Origin: Reticulitermes speratus
Lineage: Eukaryota > Arthropoda > Insecta > Blattodea > Rhinotermitidae
Reading direction: 5' to 3'
Length of the DNA: 64,000 nt
Assembly (NCBI GenBank): GCA_021186555.1
Contig: JAJKFL010000237.1
Span: 43,756,483-43,820,482, forward strand
Part shown: piece by piece, positions 11,578 through 22,913 of the stretch
Layout: each line of letters starts with the position of its first letter
Position numbering within the stretch: position 1 is the stretch's first letter
Program-made: the position numbers and the translations under genes
Notes under the pieces: model-generated
Told to the model about the DNA's origin: nothing
The model's database searches: none
What the model saw: only the letters and a program-made list of their open reading frames with translations

Positions 11578-11991
11578 TGTTGTAACTCGGCGATAAGATA
11601 ATCTGTCATCAATAGTGTGTATCGTTCTGCATTCACAGTCACGGCTTCCCTGTCATCATTTAAAAAAAACGGTTCGATGACACCCACTGTTCCAACTGCA
11701 CACCACACGACAATTTTCACACTTTCATGAATTTCTCGTGGAACTTTGGGTGTCCAACACCTAAAGTGCTGTTTATTCACAAACACTTGCCTCTTCACTC
11801 ATTAGAAGGGAGTTCATAAAATCAGGGTCATCCTGTGCAATATCAAATGCAGTCTGACAACACTGTACACGAACGCTCTTGTCACGTTGACTCAGCTCTT
11901 TGTTGACTGAATTTTGTAACGTTGTGGTAGAAGGCAACAATGCAGAATTCATGCAATGTGATGTTGAGCAATGTGCAATGGGAAAAGTCAC
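11565..11991 (-). mobile_element. Mariner/Tc1-superfamily transposase fragment
   Basis: Two overlapping minus frames, 11773-11991 and 11565-11798, read together as the DDE region of a transposase. A segment with MSEEASVCE is followed by VNKQHFRCWTPKVPREIHE, and then VVWCAVGTVGVIEPFFLNDD with YTLLMTDYLIAEL. The order 'VNKQ..R.W', 'V.VWCA', 'GVIGPFFF' is familiar from mariner-like elements in insect genomes. A frameshift separates the two frames near 11785, both ends are missing, and the 44-bp satellite starts 65 bp from it. Confidence 0.75.
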
Positions 11992-12056
11992 GGATGTGAT
12001 CTACATGGCACAAAGCAGATGAAGGCATGTGCACTAGATGTGATATGGAAATGCTT

Positions 12057-12939
12057 GTGTGATGTTATGTGAAGTACTGTGTACAGCTGTAGACACAATT
12101 GTGTGATGTTATGTGAAGTACTGTGTACAGCTGTAGACACAATTGTGTGATGTTATGTGAAGTACTGTGTACAGCTGTAGACACAATTGTGTGATGTTAT
12201 GGAAGTACTGTGTACAGCTGTAGACACAATTGTGTGATGTTATGTGAAGTACTGTGTACAGCTGTAGACACAATTGTGTGATGTTATGTGAAGTACTGTG
12301 TACAGCTGTAGACACAATTGTGTGATGTTATGTGAAGTACTGTGTACAGCTGTAGACACAATTGTGTGATGTTATGTGAAGTACTGTGTACAGCTGTAGA
12401 CACAATTGTGTGATGTTATGTGAAGTCTGTGTCACTGTAGACAAATTGTGTGATGTAGTAAGTACTGTGTACAGTGTAGACACATTGTGTGATGTTATGT
12501 GAAGTACTGTGTACAGCTGTAGACACAATTGTGTGATTTGGGGCTGTAACCCTGTGTATTGAAGTACTGTGTACAGCTGTAGACACAATTGTGTGATGTT
12601 ATGTGAAGTACTGTGTACAGCTGTAGACACAATTGTGTGATGTTATGTGAAGTACTGTGTACAGCTGTAGACACAATTGTGTGATGTTATGTGAAGTACT
12701 GTGTACAGCTGTAGACACAATTGTGTGATGTTATGTGAAGTACTGTGTACAGCTGTAGACACAATTGTGTGATGTTATGTGAAGTACTGTGTACAGCTGT
12801 AGACACAATTGTGTGATGTTATGTGAAGTACTGTGTACAGCTGTAGACACAATTGTGTGATGTTATGTGAAGTACTATGTACAGCTGTAGACACAATTGT
12901 GTGATGTTATGTGAAGTACTGTGTACAGCTGTAGACACA
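12057..12939. repeat. 44-bp tandem satellite, about 20 copies
   Basis: The unit starts GTGATGTTATGTGAAGTACT and ends AGACACAATTGT. Most units are identical. Units between 12420 and 12490 have several small losses, and 12537-12560 carries a foreign insertion (ggggctgtaaccctgtg). Confidence 0.95.
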
Positions 12940-13039
12940 GTCTGTGGTGTTTCATATTTATCTATTTTATCATATATTTTGTTTTCAGTAATGTTAGTTT
13001 TGTCATTAATTTGATTTAATTTTTTGGTTTCCATATATA

Positions 13040-13112
13040 CAGGTATACATAAAAGAATGGTTTCAATAGTGAAAACTATTGAAACCGCACCATTCGTTTG
13101 TGTATACTCTGT
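13040..13112. mobile_element. Palindromic MITE, copy 1 (about 75 bp)
   Basis: Two arms, GTATACATAAAAGAATGG and its near-complement CCATTCGTTTGTGTATAC, flank a GAAACC/GGTTTC inner stem. The left arm has lost a few bases (GGTTTC instead of GGTGCGGTTTC). The same foldback recurs at 55128-55206 and 55977-56054. Confidence 0.8.
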
Positions 13113-13540
13113 ATATGTATATATATATGTGTATGGTATTTCTGGAGAGTATTCATGTGGCTTCCTTTATTAGTTGTGTGTATAATTTGCATAATGTTGT
13201 ATATTGGACCTATGGCATGCCCAGTGTCAAGTAAATGTTGTGCAAACGTGAAATTGTTATTGTTACTTTGAAAAGATAGCACGTGTTCATTAAATCTGGC
13301 CTAAGATTGGCCGCTGGTCTGCCCAATATATTTTAAACCGAAGTAACGGTAATTCAAATTTGGATTTTTTTGTGTTGTTGGTTACTTACTTTGAGAATCG
13401 TGCTGATGGTATTATTTGTTATGTAGGCTATAAATAAATCTTTCTTGAAGATTTTTGTGATATATCTCTTTGCCAGCTTATGTGAATGAGGTCCATTTGG
13501 TGCTGAATTTTTCAGTTGAAATTTCTTTCTTGTTTTTGTT
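13113..13540 (-). mobile_element. Penelope-like element relic: GIY-YIG endonuclease end
   Basis: On the minus strand the frame reads KRYITKIFKKDLFIAYITNNTI, then after a shift GLKYIGQTSGQS, a TAG near 13310, ARFNEH, FAQHLLDTGHAIG and TTNKGSHMNTLQKYH. KYIGQT is the second half of the GIY-YIG signature, and 'RFNEH', 'FAxHLL' and 'MNTLxxxxI' are the usual continuation in Penelope-like elements. The enzyme would nick target DNA for retrotransposition. It carries a nonsense codon and frameshifts, lacks the reverse-transcriptase body, and abuts MITE copy 1. Confidence 0.75.
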
Positions 13541-13643
13541 AACAGTGTTGATGATGTTCTAAGGGAAATTTGTTATTTTGTGCTTTGTGTTAAATTATGT
13601 TGTGTTATTTGAGCTTGTCATTATAATGGAAAGGACAAGCTGT

Positions 13644-13720
13644 CACGGCACGTGGACGTTAGGTGTACACGGTACGTGGACGTTAGGTGTACATGGCACG
13701 TGGACGTTAGGTGTACACGG
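13644..13720. repeat. 24-bp repeat, three copies
   Basis: CACGGCACGTGGACGTTAGG plus TGTA, three times with minor changes. The copies carry CACGTG or the near-match TACGTG. Confidence 0.85.
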
Positions 13721-14408
13721 TAACCTGCACACACATTTCTGACCAAAGCGCCCCAATTAGTTCAAACAACATGTCTGCTAACTATATATATATTGTAACA
13801 AAGCAAATAAGTACAAAAACCAACAAAGCAAACAAAGTAAAATCCTGACCAATCAGCTACTAAGGTGCCTCGCTTTGTGCTAGTGCCTTCCTGCAGTGTC
13901 TGCAAAGCTACATCAGGTCCTTTTAGTTCGTGGGGCTGCAATGGGAAAGTTAATTTTGGCGTGCCTTCTTAGGTATCCATATACATCCTCAGGCGTAAGT
14001 ACAATTTCGTTTAATGACTTTTAAATGAACCAAGATGACAATTAATAATTACATAAAGACAGCAATTACCCCAACTACCCACGACCAAGTCGATGATTTG
14101 TGACGTAACACTTCACAGTGTAAGGTCTTACTAATCCGGCTCACGTCATAACCTAGTGTACAACTCCTTGAGGCGGCCTGAACCAACACGACTTACACAA
14201 CATGCAAGTCCGTTGGCTACTGGGGGTAAAGCTGGAACAAACTTTCTTCGACGCTGTTTAATACATTGTCAACATTAGACAATAAAATATGAGTTTTATT
14301 CAGATTTGCCGTACTGCCCCCAAAAGAATGTGGTAATAACTTGAAATTTTCTGAATGAATGGAATAGGATGGGGAATTCGGTAATCTTCTGTATTACTGA
14401 GAATAGCG
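13721..14408. other. Unique intergenic stretch
   Basis: No open frame of note and no recognised repeat. I see nothing supportable here. Confidence 0.5.
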
Positions 14409-15222
14409 TGATAGCTAGGTCCGTCGTTTGGAGGAGACTTCGTCTGCCGACACTGCACGTGACACGTGATAGCTAGGTCCGTCGTTTGGAGGAGACTTCG
14501 TCTGCCGACACTGCACGTGACACGTGATAGCTAGGTCCGTCGTTTGGAGGAGACTTCGTCTGCCGACACTGCACGTGACACGTGATAGCTAGGTCCGTCG
14601 TTTGGAGGAGACTTCGTCTGCCGACACTGCACGTGACACGTGATAGCTAGGTGCGTCGTTTGGAGGAGACTTCGTCTGCCGACATTGCACGTGACACGTG
14701 ATAGCTAGGTTCGTCGTTTGGAGGAGACTTCGTCTGCCGACACTGCACGTGATACGTGATAGCTAGGTTCGTCGTTTGGAGGAGACTTCGTCTGCCGACA
14801 CTGCACGTGACACGATAGCTAGGTCCGTCGTTTGGAGGAGACTTCGTCTGCCGACACTGCACGTGACACGTGATAGCTAGGTTCGTCGTTTGGAGGAGAC
14901 TTCGTCTGCAGACACTGCACGTGACACGTGATAGCCAGGTCCGTCATTTGGAGGAGACTCCGTCTGCCGACACTGCACGTGATACGTGATAGCTAGGTCC
15001 GTCGTTTGGAGGAGACTCCGTCTGCCGACACTGCACGTGACACGTGATAGCTAGGTTCGTCGTTTGGAGGAGACTCCGTCTGCCGACACTGCACGTGACA
15101 CGTGATAGCTAGGTTCGTCGTTTGGAGGAGACTTCGTCTGCCGACACTGCACGTGACACGTGATAGCTAGGTCCGTCGTTTGGAGGAGACTTCGTCTGCC
15201 GACACTGCACGTGACACGTGTA
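14409..15222. repeat. 58-bp tandem satellite, 14 copies
   Basis: The unit opens GTGATAGCTAGGTCCGTCGT and closes with ACTGCACGTGACAC. Junctions create CACGTGACACGTG, so most units have two CACGTG sites. Single-base variants (ggtccg/ggttcg, cttcg/ctccg) are shared between non-adjacent units, a sign of block duplication. Confidence 0.95.
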
Positions 15223-15340
15223 GCAGTGCTAAAGCTATATATCCAGTATTTAGATCCACACAGGTTCAAAATTCACTCAAAATTAGTCTTTCACACATTT
15301 GTGATACATCAGCTTTCCCTAGGGTTAAACAATTTGATTC

Positions 15341-17712
15341 ATCTGGTGTCCTCAGTGCTAGGTTCTAGGGACACGATGTATAGAGATCGTTTACATCTGG
15401 TGTCTTCAGTACTAGGTTCTAGGGACACGCTGTATAGAGATAGTTTACATCTGGTGTCATCAGTACTAGGTTCTAGGGACACGCTGTATAGAGATCGTTT
15501 ACATCTGGTGTCATCAGTACTAGGTTCTAGGGACATGCTGTACAGAGATCGTTTACATCTGGTGTCCTCAGTACTGGGTTCTAGGGACACGCTGTATAGA
15601 GATCGTTTACGTCTGGTGTCATCAGTACTAGGTTCTAGGGACACGCTGTATAGAGATCGTTTACATCTGGTGTCCTCAGTACTAGGTTCTAGGGACACGC
15701 TGTATAGAGATCGTTTACATCTGGTGTCCTCAGTACTAGGTTCTAGGGACACGCTGTATAGAGATGGTTTACATCCGGTGTCCTCAGTACTAGGTTCTAT
15801 GGACACGCTGTATAGAGATCGTTTACATCTGGTGTCCTCAGTACTAGGTTCTAGGGACACGCTGTATAGAGATCGTTTACATCTGGTGTCAGTACTAGGT
15901 TCTAGGGACACGCTGTATAGAGATCGTTTACATCTGGTGTCCTCAGTACTAGGTTCTAGGGACACGGTGTATAGAGATCGTTTACATCTGGTGTCAGTAC
16001 TAGGTTCTAGGGACACGCTGTATAGAGATCGTTTACATCTGGTGTCCTCAGTACTAGGTTCTAGGGACACGCTGTATAGAGATCGTTTACATCTGGTGTC
16101 CTCAGTAGTAGGTTCTAGGGACACGCTGTATAGAGATCGTTTACATCTCGTGTCCTCAGCACTAGGTTCTAGGGACACGCTGTATAGAGATCCTTTACAT
16201 CTGGTGTCTTCAGTACTAGGTCCTAGGGACACGCTGTATAAAGATCGTTTACATTTGGTGTCCTCAGTACTAGGTTCTAGGGACACACTGTATAGAGATC
16301 GTTTACATCTGGTGTCCTCAGTACTAGGTTCTAGGGACATGCTGTATAGAGATCGTTTACATCTGGTGTCCTCAGTACTAGGTTCTAGGGACACGCTGTA
16401 TAGAGATCGTTTACATCTGGTGTTCTCAGTACTAGGTTCTAGGGACACGGCGTATAGAGATCGTTTACATCTGGTGTCCTCAGAACTAGGTTCTAGGGAC
16501 ACGCTGTATAGAGATCGTTTACATCTGGTGTCCTCAGTACTAGTTTCTAGGGACACGCTGTATAGAGATCTTTTACATGTGGTGTCCTCAGTACTAGGTT
16601 CTAGGGACACGCTGTATAGAGATCGTTTACATCTGGTGTCCTCAGTACTAGGTTCCAGGGACACGGTGTATAGAGATCGTTTACATCTGGTGTTCTCAGT
16701 ACTACGTTCTAGGGACACGGTGTATAGAGATCGTTTACATCTGGTGTCCTCAGAACTAGGTTCTAGGGACACGCTGTATAGAGATCATTTAAATCTGGTG
16801 TCCTCAGTACTAGGTTCTAGGGACACGCTGTATAGAGATCGTTTACATCTGGTGTCCTCAGTACTAGGTTCTAGGGACACGCTGTATAGAGATCGTTTAC
16901 ATCTGGTGTCCTCAGTACTAGGTTCTAGGGACACGCTGTATAGAGATCGTTTACATCTGGTGTCCTCAGTACTAGGTTCTAGGGACACGCTGTATAGAGA
17001 TCGTTTATATCTGGTGTCCTCAGTACTAGGTTCTAGGGACACGCTGTATAGAGATCGTTTACATCTGGTGTTCTCAGTACTACGTTCTAGGGACACGGTG
17101 TATAGAGATCGTTTACATCTGGTGTCCTCAGAACTAGGTTCTAGGGACACGCTGTATAGAGATCGTTTACATCTGGTGTCCTCAGTACTAGGTTCTAGGG
17201 ACACGCTGTATAGAGATCGTTTACATCTGGTGTCCTCAGTACTAGGTTCTAGGGACACGCTGTATAGAGATCGTTTACATCTGTTGTCCTCAGTACTAGG
17301 TTCTAGGGACACGCTGTATAGAGATCGTTTACATCTGGTGTCCTCAGTACTAGGTTCTAGGGACACGCTGTATAGAGATCGTTTATATCTGGTGTCCTCA
17401 GTACTAGGTTCTAGGGACACGCTGTATAGAGATCGTTTACATCTGGTGTCCTCAGAACTGGGTTCTAGGGACACGCTGTATAGAGATCGTTTACATCTGG
17501 TGTTCTCAATACTAGGTTCTAGGGACACGGTGTATAGAGATCGTTTACATCTGGTGTCCGCAGAACTAGGTTCTAGGGACACGCTGTATAGAGATCGTTT
17601 ACATCTTGTGTCCTCAGTACTAGGTTCTAGGGACACGCTGTATAGTGATCTTTTACATCTGGTGTTCTCAGTACTAGGTTCTAGGGACACGCTGTATAGA
17701 GATCGTTTACAC
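15341..17712. repeat. 54-bp tandem satellite, about 44 copies
   Basis: The unit begins CATCTGGTGTCCTCAGTACT and ends GAGATCGTTTA. It is 18 codons long, so a frame of 852 codons is open on the plus strand (from 15160), and 477- and 309-codon frames are open on the minus strand. The only length changes are two 3-base losses near 15890 and 15990, probably one event copied with a two-unit block. Most substitutions change the amino acid, which argues against selection on a protein. I therefore call it a satellite. Confidence 0.9.
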
Positions 17713-18655
17713 ATTTAGCCAACATATCTGTCGTCATGATTGCAAAGAATTGTCTGTTCTCAGCCACGGCTGTATATGGAAATGGTTCATCAATCATTAC
17801 AAATCTATTGATACCGTTATGGAAAAATGGTAATTAGTGGACTTGGTATAATTCAAAGTATCGGTCGGCAGCTTTCAGAACTGTATCAATATATAACGGA
17901 ATGCTCTTGGAGGTGGCAACAGCAATAACAGTAGCTATCGTGCAGTAAGTATACACATTACTGTGTCACAGTCTACAGTTATTGAAATATTACGTTATTT
18001 AATACTAGAAACGTCATAACAACACCCTGTATCCTGGATACCTGTAGATATTACATACAAGATACAATTCCCACCTCACAGTAAACACACTCCCTCTCTA
18101 TTACAAACACAACCCGGTTAATGCTGTATAGTGTAAGAATCACACGAGTTCCGTCGCGTGGTACAGTCAGATAACACTGAGCCTTAAGACCTCTCCAGAA
18201 ACTTAACGCCAAGCGCTCCAGATACAGTCGTCGTAATCACGTCCTGTCGTCTCGCTACGCGACTTCATTAATATGACAGCCCCCAAACTCAACTCCACTC
18301 AGCGTCAAGACGCACCTTTGGTTCTAACGACTTGGGAAAACTAGTTAATGATTCAGGCACTCAGTCTCGCAGATACACACCGGTTTAGCGCCATTAGAGG
18401 AGGCGCTGTGCAGGTCTGTCAGGGCTGCTGGGACAGCCTGAATGTACACAACAGACGTTTCAGTCAGTACCATTAACTTCAGGAATCTACCGCAGTTTCG
18501 GAGGAACCTGCTGCCTCAATCCTCATGGCAGAATCTTCTACCCTGAAAATGGAAACAGCGTGGCGCATATCTACCAGGTACAAGGCGTCACATCAGTCTT
18601 CTTGCCACTGAACCTCAAATAACACACGTGCTTTACCTTAGTTCAACAAGATAAA
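17713..18655. other. Unique stretch with one ancient 114-bp satellite monomer
   Basis: No gene recognised. 18076-18150 (CAGTAAACACACTCC, then GGTTAATGCTGTATAGTG) is a diverged minus-orientation monomer of the 114-bp satellite found at many other places in the window. Confidence 0.55.
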
Positions 18656-18895
18656 CCGGGGTAGCTCAGTCGGCATAGTGACAAACAGCAAAAAACTCTT
18701 GTCCAAAATGTCCAGACCGCCTCTGGGGCCTACCCAGCTTCCCAATCAATGGGTACTTGGCGTTCTATCCTTGGGGGTAAGGTGGTCGAGGCGTGAGGCT
18801 AAGAATAAATGGAGCCATACTCTCCCCCATACGCCTTCATGGATTGCATGGAATTTACCTTACCAACAGACTGACAGACAAGAACAGCTCTTCTG
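18656..18895 (+). mobile_element. tRNA-derived SINE, decayed copy
   Basis: The head GGGTAGCTCAGTCGGCATAG gives an A box. The B-box region is mostly lost. The body (gtccagaccgcctctggggcc, ctacc, gggggtaa, cttcatgg) matches the fuller copy at 26781-27056. Confidence 0.8.
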
Positions 18896-18924
18896 ATAGC
18901 TCGTGGCTACAAGCGCAGTCCTTC

Positions 18925-19140
18925 TAACTCGTTAATTTCGTAAGAAGGGCGAAACTTAATTCTGTAGAAGAAGTACTGAGAAGCTGATAGTCGTTATAAC
19001 AGTCATCAACTTCTCCACCTTAACCCGAAAGTTCATTACCGTCTTCATAACAGCCTGTCAGTGTTCCCTACCCTGGGTAAAATAAATACGGTCGGAACCT
19101 TACCACTACATTGCTTTCAAATTCACTTTAATATTATCAG
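18925..19140 (-). mobile_element. LINE 3'-end fragment
   Basis: On the minus strand this is a decayed relative of the LINE tails at 27605-27960 and 41668-42130: 'gaagctgatag', 'gttcattaccgtcttcataacag' and the Y-rich continuation align with them. No open frame survives. Confidence 0.6.
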
Positions 19141-19312
19141 AACACTGGGGTGATAAAATAAGGGACGACGACGTGGAGGGGGAGTATATAGCGAGCATGA
19201 GGGCGACGTCAAACTTGTGTCCGTGTACGGTCTGGAAATTGGGATCTGAAGAGGAAAGGTCGACTGTAAGGCGTCCACAGATAAAATATGATACTAAATT
19301 GGATTTAAAAAG

Positions 19313-21213
19313 AGGAAATGACAGTATTAGCTGTAACTGTAAGTGACAGTATTAGCTGTAACTGTAAGTGACAGTATTAGCTGTAACTGTAAGTAGCAGT
19401 ATTAGCTGTAACTGTAAGTAGCAGTATTAGCTGTAACTGTAAGTGGCAGTATTAGCTGTAACTAAGTGACAGTATTAGCTGTAACTGTGACAGTATTAGC
19501 TGTAACTGTAAGTAGCAGTATTAGCTGTAACTGTAAGTAGCAGTATTAGCTGTAACTGTAAGTGGCAGTATTAGCTGTAACTAAGTGACAGCATTAGCTG
19601 TAACTGTAAGTAGCAGTATTAGCTGTAACTGTAAGTAGCAGTATTAGCTGTAACTGTAAGTGACAGTATTAGATGTAACTGTAAGTGACAGTATTAGCTG
19701 TAACTGTAAGTAGCAGTATTAGCTGTAACTGTAAGTAGCAGTATTAGCTGTAACTGTAAGTGACAGTATTAGCTGTAATTGTAAGTGACAGTATTAGCTG
19801 TAACTGTAAGTGACAGTATTAGCTGTAACTGTAAGTAGCAGTATTAGGTGTAACTGTAAGTAGCAGTATTAGCTGTAACTGTAAGTAGCAGTATTAGCTG
19901 TAACTGTAAGTGACAGTATTAGCTGTAACTGTAAGTAGCAGTATTAGCTGTAACTGTAAGTAGCAGTATTAGCTGTAACTGTAAGTAGCAGTATTAGCTG
20001 TAACTGCAAGTAGCAGTATTAGCTGTAACTGTAAGTGACAGTATTAGCTGTAACTGTAAGTGACAGTATTAGCTGTAACTATAAGTGACAGTATTAGCTG
20101 TAACTATAAGTGACAGTATTAGCTGTAACTGTAAGTGACAGTATTAGCTGTAACTGTAAGTGACAGTATTAGCTGTAACTGTGACAGTATTAGCTGTAAC
20201 TGTAAGTAGCAGTATTAGCTGTAACTGTAAGTGACAGTATTAGCTGTAACTGTAAGTAGCAGTATTAGCTGTAACTGTAAGTGACAGTATTAGCTGTAAC
20301 TTTGACAGTATTATCTGTAACTGTTAGTGACAGTTTTAGCTGTAACTGTAAGTGACTAATATCTGTAACTGTAAGTGACAGTATTAGCTGTAACTGTAAG
20401 TGACAGTATTAGCTGTAACTGTAAGTGGCTAATATCTGTAACTGTAAGTGACTAATATCTGTAACTGTAAGTGACAGTATTAGCTGTAACTGTAAGTGAC
20501 AGTATTATCTGTAACTGTTAGTGACAGTATTAGCTGTAACTAATATCTGTAACTGTAAGTGACTAATATCTGTAACTGTAAGTGACAGTACTAGCTGTAA
20601 CTTTGACAGTATTATCTGTAACTGTTAGTGACAGTATTAGCTGTAACTGTAAGTGACTAATATCTGTAACTGTTAGTGACAGTATTAGCTGTAACTGTAA
20701 GTGACTAATATCTGTAACTGTAAGTGACTAATATCTGTAACTGTAAGTGACATTATTAGCTGTAACAGTAAGTGACAGTATTATCTGTAGCTGTTAGTGT
20801 CAGTATTAGCTGTAACTGTAAGTGACTAATATCTGTAACTGTAAGTGACTAATATCTGTAACTGTAAGTGACAGTATTAGCTGTAACTTTGGCAGTATTA
20901 TCTGTAACTGTTAGTGACAGTATTAGCTGTAACTCTAAGTGACTAATATCTGTAACTGTAAGTGACAGTATTAGCTGTAACTGTAAGTGACAGTATTAGC
21001 TGTAACTGTGACAGTATTAGCTGTAACTGTGACTAATATCTGTAACTGTAAGTGACTAATATCTGTAACTGTAAGTGACAGTATTAGCTGTAACTTTGAC
21101 AGTATTATCTGTAACTGTTAGTGACAGTATTAGCTGTAACTGTGACTAATATCTGTAACTGTAAGTGACTAATATCTGTAACTGTAAGTGACAGTATTAG
21201 CTGTAACTGTAAG
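19313..21213. repeat. 25-bp tandem satellite, about 76 units in two subfamilies
   Basis: The main unit is GTAAGTGACAGTATTAGCTG plus TAACT, with gtagcag and gtgacag versions. From about 20300 a shorter form with GACTAATATCTGTAACTGTA mixes in, often in the same order (ctaat, ctaat, cagtattag, ctttgacag), giving higher-order blocks. Some junctions lose five bases (aactgtgacag). Confidence 0.95.
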
Positions 21214-21356
21214 TCAGGCTAGCGTCAGTGGCGGACTCTTTTAAACGCAGGTTCCATGACACGCGGGAACGTTTCGTGACGAAGTGACAGACATCTTGCT
21301 TTGCTCTGAAGGAGGACTGCTCCACGTGATCAGTGGCTCAACAAATTACAAAAAAA

Positions 21357-21612
21357 GTTAAAGGTGTCTCTGTCCACGCCATGAAACATATGGGGGGAAT
21401 GGGGTATAGCTCCTCTCATTCTTAACCCTGGCACTAGATGGAAATGAGGGGTTAGCCTCACGCCCCAGCCGCTTTACCCCGGCCAAAGTAACCACTGAAT
21501 AGGAGGATGGGTGGGCACAGAATCGGACGTTTTGGGAAGAGATAAATCTCTTACCCCTACCGGTATTCGAACCCCGGACCGTCCAGTCCGGCTCCCTACT
21601 AAGACGCTGTAA
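21357..21612 (-). mobile_element. tRNA-derived SINE, minus strand
   Basis: Reverse-complement body with the landmarks of the 26781 copy: cgccatgaa, the Y-rich ctcctctcattcttaaccc, ccccagccgctttacccc, and a tRNA-like head with B box GGGGTTCGAATACC. The A box end at 21600-21612 is weak. Confidence 0.8.
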
Positions 21613-21792
21613 CGCAAACAAACGCCTGTAACATAAGATTTATGACTGTTATACATATTAACGCTAAGTTCATCTAAATAGCACGCAACACACTTATAAC
21701 ACCATCTGTGCGTGAAATAAGTTTTAAAACTTTCGCAGCTACATGATTCAATATAGTCTTCTCGGGCGCACAGCCGCCTCAATTCGTTTGAA

Positions 21793-21834
21793 TACAACGT
21801 TTCGGGGACTAGCTCCGTCCCCATCCTCAGGCAA
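21793..21834 (-). ncRNA. Hammerhead-like motif with a six-pair stem II
   Basis: On the minus strand: CTGAGGA, T, GGGGAC, loop, GTCCCC, GAAAC, GTT. Stem II is perfect but the outer stem is weak (GC/GT only). See 44345-44389 for the full argument. Confidence 0.45.
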
Positions 21835-21859
21835 AACTGATTTAACATACAACTCGTCT

Positions 21860-22813
21860 GTCCCGTGTTTTTCTACCTGCCGCGGAAGGGAGAATCAGAC
21901 CGGTTTTGTATTGCCCACAAACCGGTAAGTTGGTGGGCGGGCTGTTGACTGTTTTGCTCTCACGCCTCGCTGCGAGGTCCTTATCTGACATGGTATTTTC
22001 AATCCAGGGTCATCCTTCACTGGTCTGAGCATGTGGCAGGTTTTCTTTGCTGGGACGTGTGTGGTTCTGATGCAGTGCAGCAATTCCGTAAACAGACAAG
22101 ACACAAACCCAAATTCCGGCGCTTCACTCTGGCGTGTTAAAATGACATAACCCGAAGTTACGATCTGTGACTGACACACACATCATACCACAGATCATAC
22201 CACAGATCATACCAGAACAGATACACAAGAATGTAATACAACCTATTTTCGGCCCGCCATAACACGACATTTGCGCTCCCCTATGCCAACAGTCGGTACT
22301 AACACATCTGGATCAAAGTGTCGGTAGATCGGTCGGTACAAAGTTTAATTACCTTTTTAACTTATTCGTGCTACATGGTATTCACCAACAACACACACTT
22401 ATGTATACCGTTTATTGACGTACATTTCGATGCTAACTGCTGTATCATACTGTAATGAACAACAATTTTAAAATTGTGAAAGTACAAGTTTGATGGGGAG
22501 GTTACATGTTGTGTTGGAAGTGTTGGTACTGATTTGAATTTATAGACAAGGATGCGGATTGGAGAAATAAGAAGAGATGGATGCGGAAAGCGTAGGTGGT
22601 AGACTTATGGAAAGGAAGGAATGATGGAATTGAATTATGCAGGATTTGCTTTGTGCATGACATATGATTATTATGTCATGAAACTATTTTGAATTTGGTA
22701 ATTTTTGAAAGAATGAAACTACTTGAATTTGTGTGAATTTATGTATTGGCGAGTTACATTTTTGTATGTTAATTTGAGATTAATTTTATATAGTGGAAAT
22801 ATAAAATGAATAA
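21860..22813. other. Unique stretch up to the first gap
   Basis: No coding signal recognised. Three short copies of CATACCACAGAT lie at 22185-22212. The last 300 bases before the gap are AT-rich and do not look like an exon, so the 3' part of the CUB/LDLa gene is not seen here. Confidence 0.5.
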
Positions 22814-22913
22814 NNNNNNNNNNNNNNNNNNNNNNNNNNNNNNNNNNNNNNNNNNNNNNNNNNNNNNNNNNNNNNNNNNNNNNNNNNNNNNNNNNNNNNN
22901 NNNNNNNNNNNNN
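22814..22913. other. Assembly gap (100 N)
   Basis: Exactly 100 N, the usual placeholder for a gap of unknown size. It cuts into the last recognised exon of the minus-strand gene. Confidence 0.99.

Noticed and set aside
15160-17718. 852-codon open frame as a real repeat protein
   Set aside because: The period is a multiple of three, both strands are open, most unit differences are amino-acid changing, and the frame begins in an unrelated satellite.
21860-22813. 3' exon after the transmembrane helix
   Set aside because: AT-rich sequence without a convincing frame or acceptor; the tail probably lies in the gap or elsewhere.
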